Source of the DNA: Bacteroidetes bacterium GWF2_40_14 | GTDB lineage: Bacteria > Bacteroidota > Bacteroidia > Bacteroidales > UBA932 | DNA length: 64,000 bases | Assembly (NCBI GenBank): GCA_001769195.1 | Contig: MEOK01000038.1 | Location: 135,020 to 199,019, forward strand | Reading direction: 5' to 3' | Shown: piece after piece, positions 29,736 through 38,876 of the stretch | How positions within the stretch are numbered: position 1 is the stretch's first letter | Layout: each line of letters starts with the position of its first letter | Program-made: the position numbers and the translations under genes | Notes under the pieces: model-generated | Database searches by the model: none | Seen by the model: the letters and a program-made list of their open reading frames with translations, nothing else | Told to the model about the DNA's origin: nothing

Positions 29736-31445
29736 TTGATGATTACTGGAAATTTTTTTGGCAAGCTATACAGATTTTTTGCCTTTTCACTTATTATAAT
29801 TACTCCATTATCTGCTGTTTCGCAAACAACGGGCAGTTTTCGAGTACCACTCGATTTAGCAGTTTCACTATCGGGAAGTTATGGTGAGCTTAGAGCAACA
29901 CATTTTCATGCCGGGCTTGATTTTAGAGTAGGAGGTGTTGTCGGAGCAAAAATACTTTCCGCAGGGGAAGGTTATGTTTCAAGAATATCAATATCGTCTG
30001 GAGGCTATGGAAATTCACTATACATAACACACCCAAACGGAAGAACTACAGTATATGGACATCTTCTTGATTTTGTTCCAAAAATAGCTATGTGGACGGA
30101 GGTAAGACAGTATGAGAAAGAGAGTTTTGAAATAACCATATATCCGGATTCATTGCTGTTTCCTGTAAAAAAAGGTGAATTTATTGGCAGAGCAGGAAAT
30201 ACAGGATCGTCTGGTGGTCCACATCTTCATTTTGAGATAAGAGATACTGAAACACAGGTGCCGCTTGATCCGGTAAAGGAGGGTGGATTCATGATAACCG
30301 ACAACCTTGTTCCTCAGATTCAGCGGGTTAATTTTTACGGAATACGCAATGTTAAATCTATTCCTGTAACAGCCCTTGTAAGAAGCTATACAGCTCCGGC
30401 CACAGCTGTGACCATTGTTCCTGATACATTTTATGTTGCTGTTGATGCACTGGACAGAATGAACAACACAGGTTCCAGACTGGCAGTTGCCAGCTATAAT
30501 TATTATCTGGATAACGAGAAGGTCTTTTCTTTCAATCCTGTTGGTATTCCGTTCGACAAGGGGCGTTATATAAATACCATTGTAGAATACGGAGAAAAGA
30601 AGCAAGAAGGACGTTCAATGGTTAAGAGCTGGGTGGAACCGGGGAATGCTCTTACATCAAATGTTAAAGCAAAAAATGACGGACTCTTCATTCTGAAGGA
30701 CGACAAAGATCATACAGTCATGATTGAGGTCTTTGATTATAAATACAACAGAGCCACCAGAAGTTTTAAGGTAAGAAGAGGCCATACTTATGCGGTGAAT
30801 GAAAATGGTGCCGGATCTCATGGAAATGAAAAAGCTATGCCTTGGTTCATTCCAAATAATTATGAGCTTGGCAACATGAAGCTGACCCTTCCTCCGGGCT
30901 CTCTTTACAGTTCCATACTCTTTACAGCAGATTCCTCTGTTTTTAATGGTACAACATTGTGGAGGCTCCATGACGAAAATACTCCGATTCATATATCTGC
31001 ACGTCTTTCAATAAAGTCAGATATACAATCATCACTAAAAAACAAGGCTGTAATTGCAATATTAGATAACAAGGGAAGGCTTGGCTCACTCGGTGGTGAG
31101 TGGAGGGGCGATTATCTGGAAGCAAACATGGCCTCTTTCGGAAAATTCCTTGTTGTTGCAGATACAACAGCACCAAATATTCTTCCGGGTTTTAAGGATG
31201 GAGAGAACATATCCTCAAGAAAAGCTGTTAAATTCACCATCTCTGACAACCTTTCGGGGATTGCATCGTATAAGATTCATATTGACGGAAAATGGATTTT
31301 AGCTAACTTTGATTACAAGACACGAAGCCTGGTTGCAACACTTGATCCGCGCAGGGTACTTAAGGGCAGGAGTCATAATCTGGAAATTGTAGTAATTGAC
31401 AACAGAGGAAATGAAAACAAACTTATAACCTCATTTATATGGTAA
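29736..31445 (+). CDS. M23 family metallopeptidase with C-terminal accessory domains
   Basis: Signal peptide, 'HFHAGLDFRV', 'GSSGGPHLHFEIRD'. Confidence 0.92.
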   Translation: MMITGNFFGKLYRFFAFSLIIITPLSAVSQTTGSFRVPLDLAVSLSGSYGELRATHFHAGLDFRVGGVVGAKILSAGEGYVSRISISSGGYGNSLYITHPNGRTTVYGHLLDFVPKIAMWTEVRQYEKESFEITIYPDSLLFPVKKGEFIGRAGNTGSSGGPHLHFEIRDTETQVPLDPVKEGGFMITDNLVPQIQRVNFYGIRNVKSIPVTALVRSYTAPATAVTIVPDTFYVAVDALDRMNNTGSRLAVASYNYYLDNEKVFSFNPVGIPFDKGRYINTIVEYGEKKQEGRSMVKSWVEPGNALTSNVKAKNDGLFILKDDKDHTVMIEVFDYKYNRATRSFKVRRGHTYAVNENGAGSHGNEKAMPWFIPNNYELGNMKLTLPPGSLYSSILFTADSSVFNGTTLWRLHDENTPIHISARLSIKSDIQSSLKNKAVIAILDNKGRLGSLGGEWRGDYLEANMASFGKFLVVADTTAPNILPGFKDGENISSRKAVKFTISDNLSGIASYKIHIDGKWILANFDYKTRSLVATLDPRRVLKGRSHNLEIVVIDNRGNENKLITSFIW

Positions 31446-32494
31446 AAATTATTGGTCTCATGTCGGGAACATCTCTGGATGGACTGGATATCTGCTATGT
31501 GAGTTTTGATCTGCTCGGAACAAAATGGAGCTATAATATTATTAAGGCAGAAGCCGAAGAGTATCCACTGGATATTAAGGATAAACTGGCCAACGCTCAG
31601 AATATGACAGCATTGGAATATGCTCTTTTCAATTCGGATTATGGTATCTATGTTGGTCAGAGAGTTAAGGCATTTATGGACAGAAATGGTGCAAAGCCAG
31701 ATTATATTGCTTCTCATGGTCATACAATCTTCCATCAGCCGGCAAAGAGATTTACGGCTCAGATAGGATCAGGAGCAGGAATTGCTGCTGAAACGGGAAT
31801 TGATACAATATGTGATTTCCGTACAACAGATGTTGCATTATATGGTCAGGGTGCCCCACTGGTTCCTGTTGGAGACAGAAACCTCTTTGGGGATTTCGAT
31901 TATTGTCTTAACCTTGGAGGTTTTTCAAACATATCTTCTGACAACAACGGAACTCGGTTGGCTTTTGATATTTCGCCGGTGAATTATGTTCTAAACTATT
32001 ACACAAGAACCATTGGTCTCGATTTTGACCGTGATGGAGAAATGGCAAGAGAGGGAATTGTCAATCATGAGCTTCTGGAAAAGTTGAATAATCTGGATTT
32101 TTATACCCATACAGGGCCGAAGTCGCTTGGCAGAGAGTGGGTAGAAGAGGTGGTTATTCCACTGATTGACTCTTATAATATCACTTTAAACGACAAACTT
32201 TCAACCTTTTGTGAGCACGTTGCGATTCAATTAGGTAGAAATATAACTGGTGGTAAGGTATTACTCACAGGTGGAGGTGCATTCAATAAGTATCTCGTTG
32301 AGAGAATGGCTGCGAATGCTCCACAGTGTGAATACCAAGTTCCGGATAATCAGACTGTCAACTTTAAGGAGGCTCTCATTTTTGCTTTTTTGGGAGCATT
32401 ATTTGTGTACGATATTCCAAACTGTCTGTCGTCAGTTACAGGAGCAAGATATGACTGCATCGGAGGTGCTCTTTACAAGGCTGGTATTAAGTAA
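31439..32494 (+). CDS. anmK: Anhydro-N-acetylmuramic acid kinase
   Basis: 'IGLMSGTSLDGLDICYV', 'ASHGHTIFHQPA', 'ILTGGGAFN'-like 'LLTGGGAFNKYL'. Confidence 0.96.
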   Translation: MVKIIGLMSGTSLDGLDICYVSFDLLGTKWSYNIIKAEAEEYPLDIKDKLANAQNMTALEYALFNSDYGIYVGQRVKAFMDRNGAKPDYIASHGHTIFHQPAKRFTAQIGSGAGIAAETGIDTICDFRTTDVALYGQGAPLVPVGDRNLFGDFDYCLNLGGFSNISSDNNGTRLAFDISPVNYVLNYYTRTIGLDFDRDGEMAREGIVNHELLEKLNNLDFYTHTGPKSLGREWVEEVVIPLIDSYNITLNDKLSTFCEHVAIQLGRNITGGKVLLTGGGAFNKYLVERMAANAPQCEYQVPDNQTVNFKEALIFAFLGALFVYDIPNCLSSVTGARYDCIGGALYKAGIK

Positions 32495-32500
32495 TTAATT

Positions 32501-32531
32501 TTTGGATTATAGAAAATAATTCATACATTTG
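32501..32531 (+). promoter_or_regulatory. Bacteroidota sigma-type promoter for rplS
   Basis: TTTG-N19-TACATTTG, matching the TTTG/N19-21/TAnnTTTG consensus. Confidence 0.75.
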
Positions 32532-32605
32532 CAGTCCGAAAAATATAAAGCAACCGCTTATAAGAACACAGGTGTCTGTAATGTTGCGCTAATACATTGA
32601 TAAAA

Positions 32606-32983
32606 ATGGATTTAATTAAAATTGCAGAACAGGCATTTGCCACTGAAGCAAAAGTATTTCCTCCTTTCAAGGCTGGAGACACTGTTACCGTTACCTACAA
32701 GATCAAGGAGGAGACTAAAGAGCGCCTTCAAAAGTATCGTGGAGTAGTTATTCAAAGAAAAGGAACAGGTTCAACTGAAACTTTTACCGTTCGAAAGATG
32801 TCAAACGGAGTAGGAGTAGAAAGAATCTTTCCTGTTTCATCTCCTTTCATCGATTCAATCGAACTTAACAAACGTGGTAAAGTTCGCCGTGCCAGAATCT
32901 TCTACATAAGGGAACTGACTGGTAAGAAGGCTCGTATCAAAGAGAGAAAATATACTGCTGTAGCTAAAGAATTAGAGGGCTAG
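32606..32983 (+). CDS. rplS: 50S ribosomal protein L19
   Basis: '[33 protein letters not shown]...[22 protein letters not shown]'. Confidence 0.98.
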   Translation: MDLIKIAEQAFATEAKVFPPFKAGDTVTVTYKIKEETKERLQKYRGVVIQRKGTGSTETFTVRKMSNGVGVERIFPVSSPFIDSIELNKRGKVRRARIFYIRELTGKKARIKERKYTAVAKELEG

Positions 32984-32998
32984 CCCTTATATGACAAT

Positions 32999-33072
32999 GG
33001 CCCCGTAGCTCAACTGAATAGAGTTTCTGACTACGGATCAGGCGGTTACAGGTTTGAATCCTGTCGGGGTCA
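32999..33072 (+). tRNA. tRNA-Arg (anticodon ACG)
   Basis: GGCCCCG/CGGGGTC acceptor, anticodon arm TCTGA-CTACGGA-TCAGG, T-arm ACAGGTTTGAATCCTGT. Confidence 0.93.
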
Positions 33073-33080
33073 CTTAATAG

Positions 33081-33121
33081 AACAAGAGGCCGGATAAAGT
33101 TGATTTATCCGGCCTCTTGTT
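33081..33121. terminator. Bidirectional terminator hairpin
   Basis: Perfect 18-bp stem AACAAGAGGCCGGATAAA / TTTATCCGGCCTCTTGTT between tRNA-Arg and convergent gene. Confidence 0.9.
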
Positions 33122-33133
33122 TATTTGTACGAT

Positions 33134-33604
33134 TTAAAAGCAATATATTGGCCGGTAAGATTTGTCTCTTTTAAAGAGTCGTTTGCCATTTTTATTTATC
33201 ATTGAATTCTTTTTAATGAACATCTTTTGTTGAGGAGAAAGTGTAGCCCGAAATTGCTTTTTCATTTCCTTAACTTTCAGCTGTCTCTCTTTTATCATAT
33301 TAACCTGCTTATCTGTAAGAGAAGCCCTGAATGCCCTTATACGGTCAATCTTTATCAAACGAGGGTCGGTAAGCATCTCTTTTTGCTGTTTTGAGAGAGT
33401 AGCCTTGAATGCCTCCTTCATCTCTGTTCTCTTTTTTTGATTCTCCTTCAGCATCTCTTTCTGTGTTAATGTCAGTACAGATTTCCCAACTTGTACTCTT
33501 TGTTTTGACTGATTAGCTTTGGTTTGTTCTTGCGCAACCAGAATACTGCTAAAGAATAAAAACCCAGTGATGATTGTCAGTGCTTGTCTGATAATTGTTT
33601 TCAT
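33134..33604 (-). CDS. Periplasmic Spy/LTxxQ-like repeat protein
   Basis: Signal peptide plus repeated 'AFKATLSKQQKEML', 'AFRASLTDKQVNMI', 'QFRATLSPQQKMFI' units. Confidence 0.6.
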   Translation of the reverse strand: MKTIIRQALTIITGFLFFSSILVAQEQTKANQSKQRVQVGKSVLTLTQKEMLKENQKKRTEMKEAFKATLSKQQKEMLTDPRLIKIDRIRAFRASLTDKQVNMIKERQLKVKEMKKQFRATLSPQQKMFIKKNSMINKNGKRLFKRDKSYRPIYCF

Positions 33605-33750
33605 TTTTGCTTGTTTATTGATTTCAATATATTTGATGACATGAAATGCTTAATGTTAAAAGTGATACTGATTAATTGATGAATTAATCATGTAATATAT
33701 ACAAAGAATAGTGTAATGTTTCATATTTACTAAGTTCGTAATTTTACAAA

Positions 33751-34512
33751 ATGAAAAAGATAAATTTTTTATTACTAATTGTTTTGATCGGGAGCTTGAG
33801 TATTAGTTCCTGCTTGAGTAAAAATGGTACAACCTCGAAACTATCCGTTAGAATGACAGATGCACCTGGGCCTTATAATGCAGTTTACGTCGACATTGTG
33901 GGAGTAGAAGTTACCGGAACTAATAATGACGCGGTTTTACTTGATGTTAATCCGGGTATTTATAACCTTCTTAATTTTTCCAATGGAAAAGATACTCTTA
34001 TTGGTACAGGTACCCTGGATGTTGGCAGTGTTGAACAAATCAGACTTATTTTGGGACCAAATAATACTGTAATAGTTAATAACGTTAGTTATCCTTTGAG
34101 CACTCCAAGTGCAGAACAATCCGGATTAAAACTTCAGGTACATAAAATACTTGAAGCAGGCGTGGAATATGAAATACTCCTCGATTTTGATGCTAACCAA
34201 TCGATTGTTGAAACAGGAAATGGTGTGTATAAACTAAAACCGGTTATAAGGACAATAGAAAATGCGATAGGCGGATCAATCAAGGGAAAAATCACTCCTA
34301 TTGGTCAAATAGCTACAATAACAGCAACGTCTGCAGCGGCATCGTACTCTTCTGTTGTAAATGCCAATGGTGACTTTCTTATCAAGGGTCTCCCTGCCGG
34401 GACATATTCTGTAACAATAACTCCTGTATCACCACTGGTTGTAGTTATAAAAACTAATATTACTGTTACAACAGGTGTTTCCACCGACATAGGAACAACA
34501 ATCCTGCAGTAA
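33751..34512 (+). CDS. DUF4382 domain-containing lipoprotein with C-terminal carboxypeptidase-regulatory-like domain
   Basis: Lipobox 'SISSCLS', 'LSVRMTDAPGPYNAVYVDIVGVEV', 'INGSFLIKGLPAGTYSV'-type tail ('NGDFLIKGLPAGTYSVTITP'). Confidence 0.85.
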   Translation: MKKINFLLLIVLIGSLSISSCLSKNGTTSKLSVRMTDAPGPYNAVYVDIVGVEVTGTNNDAVLLDVNPGIYNLLNFSNGKDTLIGTGTLDVGSVEQIRLILGPNNTVIVNNVSYPLSTPSAEQSGLKLQVHKILEAGVEYEILLDFDANQSIVETGNGVYKLKPVIRTIENAIGGSIKGKITPIGQIATITATSAAASYSSVVNANGDFLIKGLPAGTYSVTITPVSPLVVVIKTNITVTTGVSTDIGTTILQ

Positions 34513-34609
34513 ATTATAAGGTATGAAAGTTGTAACATATTCGAAATATTACGTAACATTTTAAAAATATTGCCACATAACTTTGTCAACAATAAAAATA
34601 AGATTTCTT

Positions 34610-35107
34610 ATGAAAAAATTAATTCTTTTAGTCGTTTTATGTACTAGCGGTTTGTTAAGTCAGACAACATACGCGCAAGTAACATTCAGAATCAATATTG
34701 GTAGTCAACCCATTTGGGGTCCTGTGGGATACGACCATGTTGAATATTACTATTTACCGGATATTGATGCATACTATTATGTACCAAGGCATCAGTTTAT
34801 CTTCTTTGAAAGAGGTCGCTGGATAATCAGAACATCACTCCCGGTACGTTACAGAAATTATGACATGTATAATGCAAGGAAAATTGTCATCAATGAACCA
34901 AGACCTTACCTGCGTCATAACGAATATAAATCGAGATACGGTTCATCCAGGGATCATCAGAATCAGCAAACGATACGCGATAGTCGTGATTCAAGATATT
35001 ATATGAACAAAAGCCATCCGGAACATAATAACTGGAAGAACAGCCAAAGGAACGACAAGAAACAAAAGAATCAGAAAAATCAAGGAAGAGATAGAAATAA
35101 GAGGTAA
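34610..35107 (+). CDS. Hypothetical secreted protein with basic disordered C-terminus
   Basis: Signal peptide; 'IGSQPIWGPVGYDHVEYYYLPDIDAYYYVPRHQFIFFERGRW'; K/R/N/Q-rich tail. Confidence 0.65.
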   Translation: MKKLILLVVLCTSGLLSQTTYAQVTFRINIGSQPIWGPVGYDHVEYYYLPDIDAYYYVPRHQFIFFERGRWIIRTSLPVRYRNYDMYNARKIVINEPRPYLRHNEYKSRYGSSRDHQNQQTIRDSRDSRYYMNKSHPEHNNWKNSQRNDKKQKNQKNQGRDRNKR

Positions 35108-35146
35108 ACGACTTGCGTATTTCCAGAGAATTCAATTCTGATAAAC

Positions 35147-35187
35147 AACCGCGGTTTATAATAATTAGTTATTGTAAACCGCGGTTT
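35147..35187 (+). terminator. Terminator-like hairpin with nested palindrome
   Basis: AACCGCGGTTTATAATAA...TTATTGTAAACCGCGGTT followed by TCTTTATT. Confidence 0.75.
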
Positions 35188-35225
35188 CTTTATTAAATTT
35201 ACCTCATGCATTAATCTCAACTATT

Positions 35226-36545
35226 ATGAAGAGAATGATTCTTATGTGTGCAAGTGCTATTATGATATGCACTTTTACAGTTCTTACTATTGCTTCAGGA
35301 CAGACTGACATTACAAAATGGCAGTACGGAAAAAGAGGTGCAGTATCCATCACCTATGACGGTGGTTCTATGAACCAGTTCCGCAAGGCTCTGCCAATAA
35401 TGGACAGATTAGGGTTTCCTGCAACTTTTTTTATTGTAACAGGCGTAATTCCCGGCTCTCAATTTCAGGGTAAGTTTATTGGGCGCCCTGTGAAGGAAAT
35501 TATTGATGAAACTGCATCAATTCCTACAAATAAGGATAATTTCCTTGAGCGCTCTTCCGCCGCTCCTTATCTTGGATATACTGGCACTCTTGAATATCAT
35601 ACCGATGCCGGAAACAGGGTAGAAACAGGAAAGTTTAAGGAGGCATACAAAATAATGGATGATTTGTATGCTAAGGTACGCAATGGAGATTTTCCACCAG
35701 GAAACAGAATAAATCAGGAGGTATTTGCAGGTCGCGGAGTCACCTGGGATGAGATCAGGTTATATGCAAAGCAAGGTCATGAAATGGCAAGCCATACAAT
35801 AACGCATCCTCAAATGGCTGCACTCGACGATGTTAACTTGATTTATGAACTGGAAAAGAGCGGAGAAGAGATTCGAAACCAACTCAATCAAAAATATGTG
35901 TTTTCTGCTGAATGCCCATATGCTACAGAGGATGAGCGTGTAATGCAGCATTCTTATAAGGTCTATCCTGCTCTGAGAAACAGAATGCCTGAACGTTTTC
36001 TTGCAGAGCTTAACCGTTCAAACCGTAAGAATCCAGGCTCTTTTAGTAGTGAGTATGTTCAATGGCAACGTGGGGCTACAACCAAAACTCCTTTGCCAAT
36101 GATGAACTCCTGGATAGATACAACTGTTGCAAACATAAATGTCTGGTTGGTGCTTGCTTTTCATGGTGTTGACGGAATTGGCTGGGAGGCTCTTACCAGT
36201 GAGTTGCTAGATGAATTTTTTAGTTATATGAAATCAAAAGAGGATGACCTCTGGGTTGCTACATTTGCCGATGTGACTAAATATATGCGTGAAAGGATGA
36301 ATTCAACTGTAAAAACATCGGAGAGCGATAAGAAAATATTGGTCAGTCTTACACTTACACTTGATTCGGACATATATGATATCCCGCTGACATTAAAGAG
36401 TTATGTGCCATCAAGCTGGAAAGAAGTGTTGGTAGAGCAGGGGAGTGAAAAAAAGAGAATATATCCACAAAGAGATATAAAAGGAAGTTATGTGCTTTAT
36501 CAGATACGTCCGAACAGCGGTATACTCGAATTGACAGGAGAATAA
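35226..36545 (+). CDS. Polysaccharide deacetylase (NodB-like) family protein
   Basis: 'AVSITYDGG', 'HEMASHTITHPQMA', signal peptide. Confidence 0.85.
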   Translation: MKRMILMCASAIMICTFTVLTIASGQTDITKWQYGKRGAVSITYDGGSMNQFRKALPIMDRLGFPATFFIVTGVIPGSQFQGKFIGRPVKEIIDETASIPTNKDNFLERSSAAPYLGYTGTLEYHTDAGNRVETGKFKEAYKIMDDLYAKVRNGDFPPGNRINQEVFAGRGVTWDEIRLYAKQGHEMASHTITHPQMAALDDVNLIYELEKSGEEIRNQLNQKYVFSAECPYATEDERVMQHSYKVYPALRNRMPERFLAELNRSNRKNPGSFSSEYVQWQRGATTKTPLPMMNSWIDTTVANINVWLVLAFHGVDGIGWEALTSELLDEFFSYMKSKEDDLWVATFADVTKYMRERMNSTVKTSESDKKILVSLTLTLDSDIYDIPLTLKSYVPSSWKEVLVEQGSEKKRIYPQRDIKGSYVLYQIRPNSGILELTGE

Positions 36546-36560
36546 AACAAAAAATCTGTT

Positions 36561-37577
36561 ATGAAAATAATCTGGTTTCTTATTTCGCTTTGCCTATTTT
36601 ATGCTTGTAAAGAAAAAGTTGCAGTTGAGGAGAAACCTGTGACACAGTCTGGTTGTTCGGCTGCCTCAACAGGCTTCACTCCTTTGAATGATCTTGGGAC
36701 AGGAACATTTACAAATGCGTGGGGCGACAAATGGAAGGGCGGACTTTACCCGAATGGTTCCAATTTTATACCCCCTGCACACAAAGCCATTGGAATTCAA
36801 CTAGCAAATCAGGTTCTGGGACTTAATGCAGAGGGGAATCCTGATGCAATAAATGGAAAAATTGTATGGTTAAGCATAGGAATGTCAAATGCCACACAAG
36901 AGACTCAACAATTCATTCCTCTTGCAAAGGCTTTCCTGAATAAAAATTCAATGCTTACCTTTGTAGATGGAGCGGTAGGAGGGATGACAGCTACGTATAT
37001 CTCAACCGTAACTTATCCTAATTATACAACTTACTGGAATACTGTTGCAAACAGACTTTCGACAGCTGGTGTAACTGCAAAGCAGGTTCAGATAATTTGG
37101 CTGAAAGAGGCTAATGCAGCCGGAACAACACCTGTAAAACAATACTATGACTCCCTAACCGTGCAATTCAAACGAATCATGCATGAGCTTAAAAACAGGT
37201 TTCCAAATGTAAAACAGTGTTATATCGCCAGCCGTATCTCTGCAAGATATGCGACTACTACACTAAACCCGGAACCTTACTCTTATTATACCGGATGGGC
37301 GGTGAAAAAAGTAATAGAAGAGCAGATCAATGGCGATTCTCAATTGACATATTCTGGAACAAATGCTAAGTCACCATGGTTGGCCTGGGGGATATATTTG
37401 TGGTCAGACGGCAGTACACCTCAGATAACAAATCCTAATGTATTCTGGAACTGTCAGACAGATTTAAATGCAAGTGACGGAACACATCCCTCTGCAACCG
37501 GAGCAAAAAAAGTGGGAAACCTTCTGGTTACATTTTTTTCTACTGATTCTACATCCACACCATGGTTTTTGGAATGA
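36561..37577 (+). CDS. SGNH/GDSL-like hydrolase lipoprotein
   Basis: Lipobox 'LFYACKE', 'IVWLSIGMSNATQE', 'DGTHPSATGAKKVGNLL'. Confidence 0.65.
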   Translation: MKIIWFLISLCLFYACKEKVAVEEKPVTQSGCSAASTGFTPLNDLGTGTFTNAWGDKWKGGLYPNGSNFIPPAHKAIGIQLANQVLGLNAEGNPDAINGKIVWLSIGMSNATQETQQFIPLAKAFLNKNSMLTFVDGAVGGMTATYISTVTYPNYTTYWNTVANRLSTAGVTAKQVQIIWLKEANAAGTTPVKQYYDSLTVQFKRIMHELKNRFPNVKQCYIASRISARYATTTLNPEPYSYYTGWAVKKVIEEQINGDSQLTYSGTNAKSPWLAWGIYLWSDGSTPQITNPNVFWNCQTDLNASDGTHPSATGAKKVGNLLVTFFSTDSTSTPWFLE

Positions 37578-37608
37578 CAGTAAAATAGTAATCAGGAGTA
37601 GACAGACC

Positions 37609-38862
37609 TTATAAAACACCCAAATCGATGTTCACAGATGCTCCTGAAACCAAATTAAGAAAATTGTATTTGCTCTGATGGAAGAATGTTTTCTCCAGGT
37701 TTGTATAGAGCTTAAAGAACAACCCCTGAGTGATATGTTGTTCAGCAAAGATGCCACCGGCAAGACTGAGCCCTTTTGATGCAGTAATAGTATAACCATT
37801 AAAACTATTTTCTATCAGGCCGGAATAGCCGACAGCTATTTTACTACCAAATCTGCCAGTTCTTGTTACAGGATAAGAGTAGCAAGGTCCGGCAGATAAA
37901 GTGAACCAGTTAATATGGGGACCACTGAATCTGAAATTACCCCTGACAACTTGAGTTGGTGAGCTGTTTGCTGTGAGAGAGCCACCTAGACCCCAGTTTT
38001 TATTTACATAGTAAGCTCCTTCAACTCCTGCAGAGGTACCCCAGGTGCAGTTCAGATTAACTGTAGAAGCTACAGGTATAGTATTTAATGTTTTGTTAAA
38101 TCCAAATGTCATTCCTATAAAAGAACCGGGCGTTTCCGAATTAAAACAGGAATAATCTTTGTTAGAGAGAAGTATACCTCTTTTTTTAAAAATAAGCTCA
38201 GAAAAATAGTATCCCAACTCGGTTGACAAAATGCCGATACCTGCACCAAGCAATGCATCCTGAAGGTAATGCTTATCGTTCAGAACCCTGACTAAAGCAG
38301 TAGTGGTGGCAATGGAATAAGCACCAATGCTGTACCACGGACTTCTGGTAAGTCCGTATTCGTGATGAACCATATTCGCGCTCATAAATGCCAGAGCAGT
38401 ATGACCACTTGGGAATCCATTGTTTGCCGAATTGTCCGGTCTGGTCTCTTTAACGGTATATTTTATCCCATTTACCAATAATGCCATAGTTACTGCAGAT
38501 AGTGCATGGGTTGTAAGCATCCTGCCCATTGAGCTTCTTCCTTTTACACCACCTGCTCTCAAACCATATAGCATGGCAGTTGGTATGTATTGTATGTAGT
38601 CATCTGCTCTGGAATAGAAATCAGGGGCGAAACCGTTCCGCAAATCCTGGAACCTCTTTCCGGGAGTGTAGAGGATTATGCCTGAAACAATAAACGGAGT
38701 AGCAATGTATGCAGTCATGTATAGTTGCGACTGTTTAAGGGTGTCCAGATATTGAAGCCGTTTTACAAGAGCTCGTTGTAGGGGGGCACCCTGTGAGAAT
38801 GCCTCTCCACCTGAAAAGAGAATTATAAGTAATGTTATTAACAGACCTTTATATCTTATCAT
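37609..38862 (-). CDS. PAP2 family phosphatase with C-terminal outer-membrane-like domain
   Basis: 'KETRPDNSANNGFPSGHTALAF' and 'RVLNDKHYLQDALLGAGIG'. Confidence 0.88.
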   Translation of the reverse strand: MIRYKGLLITLLIILFSGGEAFSQGAPLQRALVKRLQYLDTLKQSQLYMTAYIATPFIVSGIILYTPGKRFQDLRNGFAPDFYSRADDYIQYIPTAMLYGLRAGGVKGRSSMGRMLTTHALSAVTMALLVNGIKYTVKETRPDNSANNGFPSGHTALAFMSANMVHHEYGLTRSPWYSIGAYSIATTTALVRVLNDKHYLQDALLGAGIGILSTELGYYFSELIFKKRGILLSNKDYSCFNSETPGSFIGMTFGFNKTLNTIPVASTVNLNCTWGTSAGVEGAYYVNKNWGLGGSLTANSSPTQVVRGNFRFSGPHINWFTLSAGPCYSYPVTRTGRFGSKIAVGYSGLIENSFNGYTITASKGLSLAGGIFAEQHITQGLFFKLYTNLEKTFFHQSKYNFLNLVSGASVNIDLGVL

Positions 38863-38876
38863 AATCTCTCGTTTTA

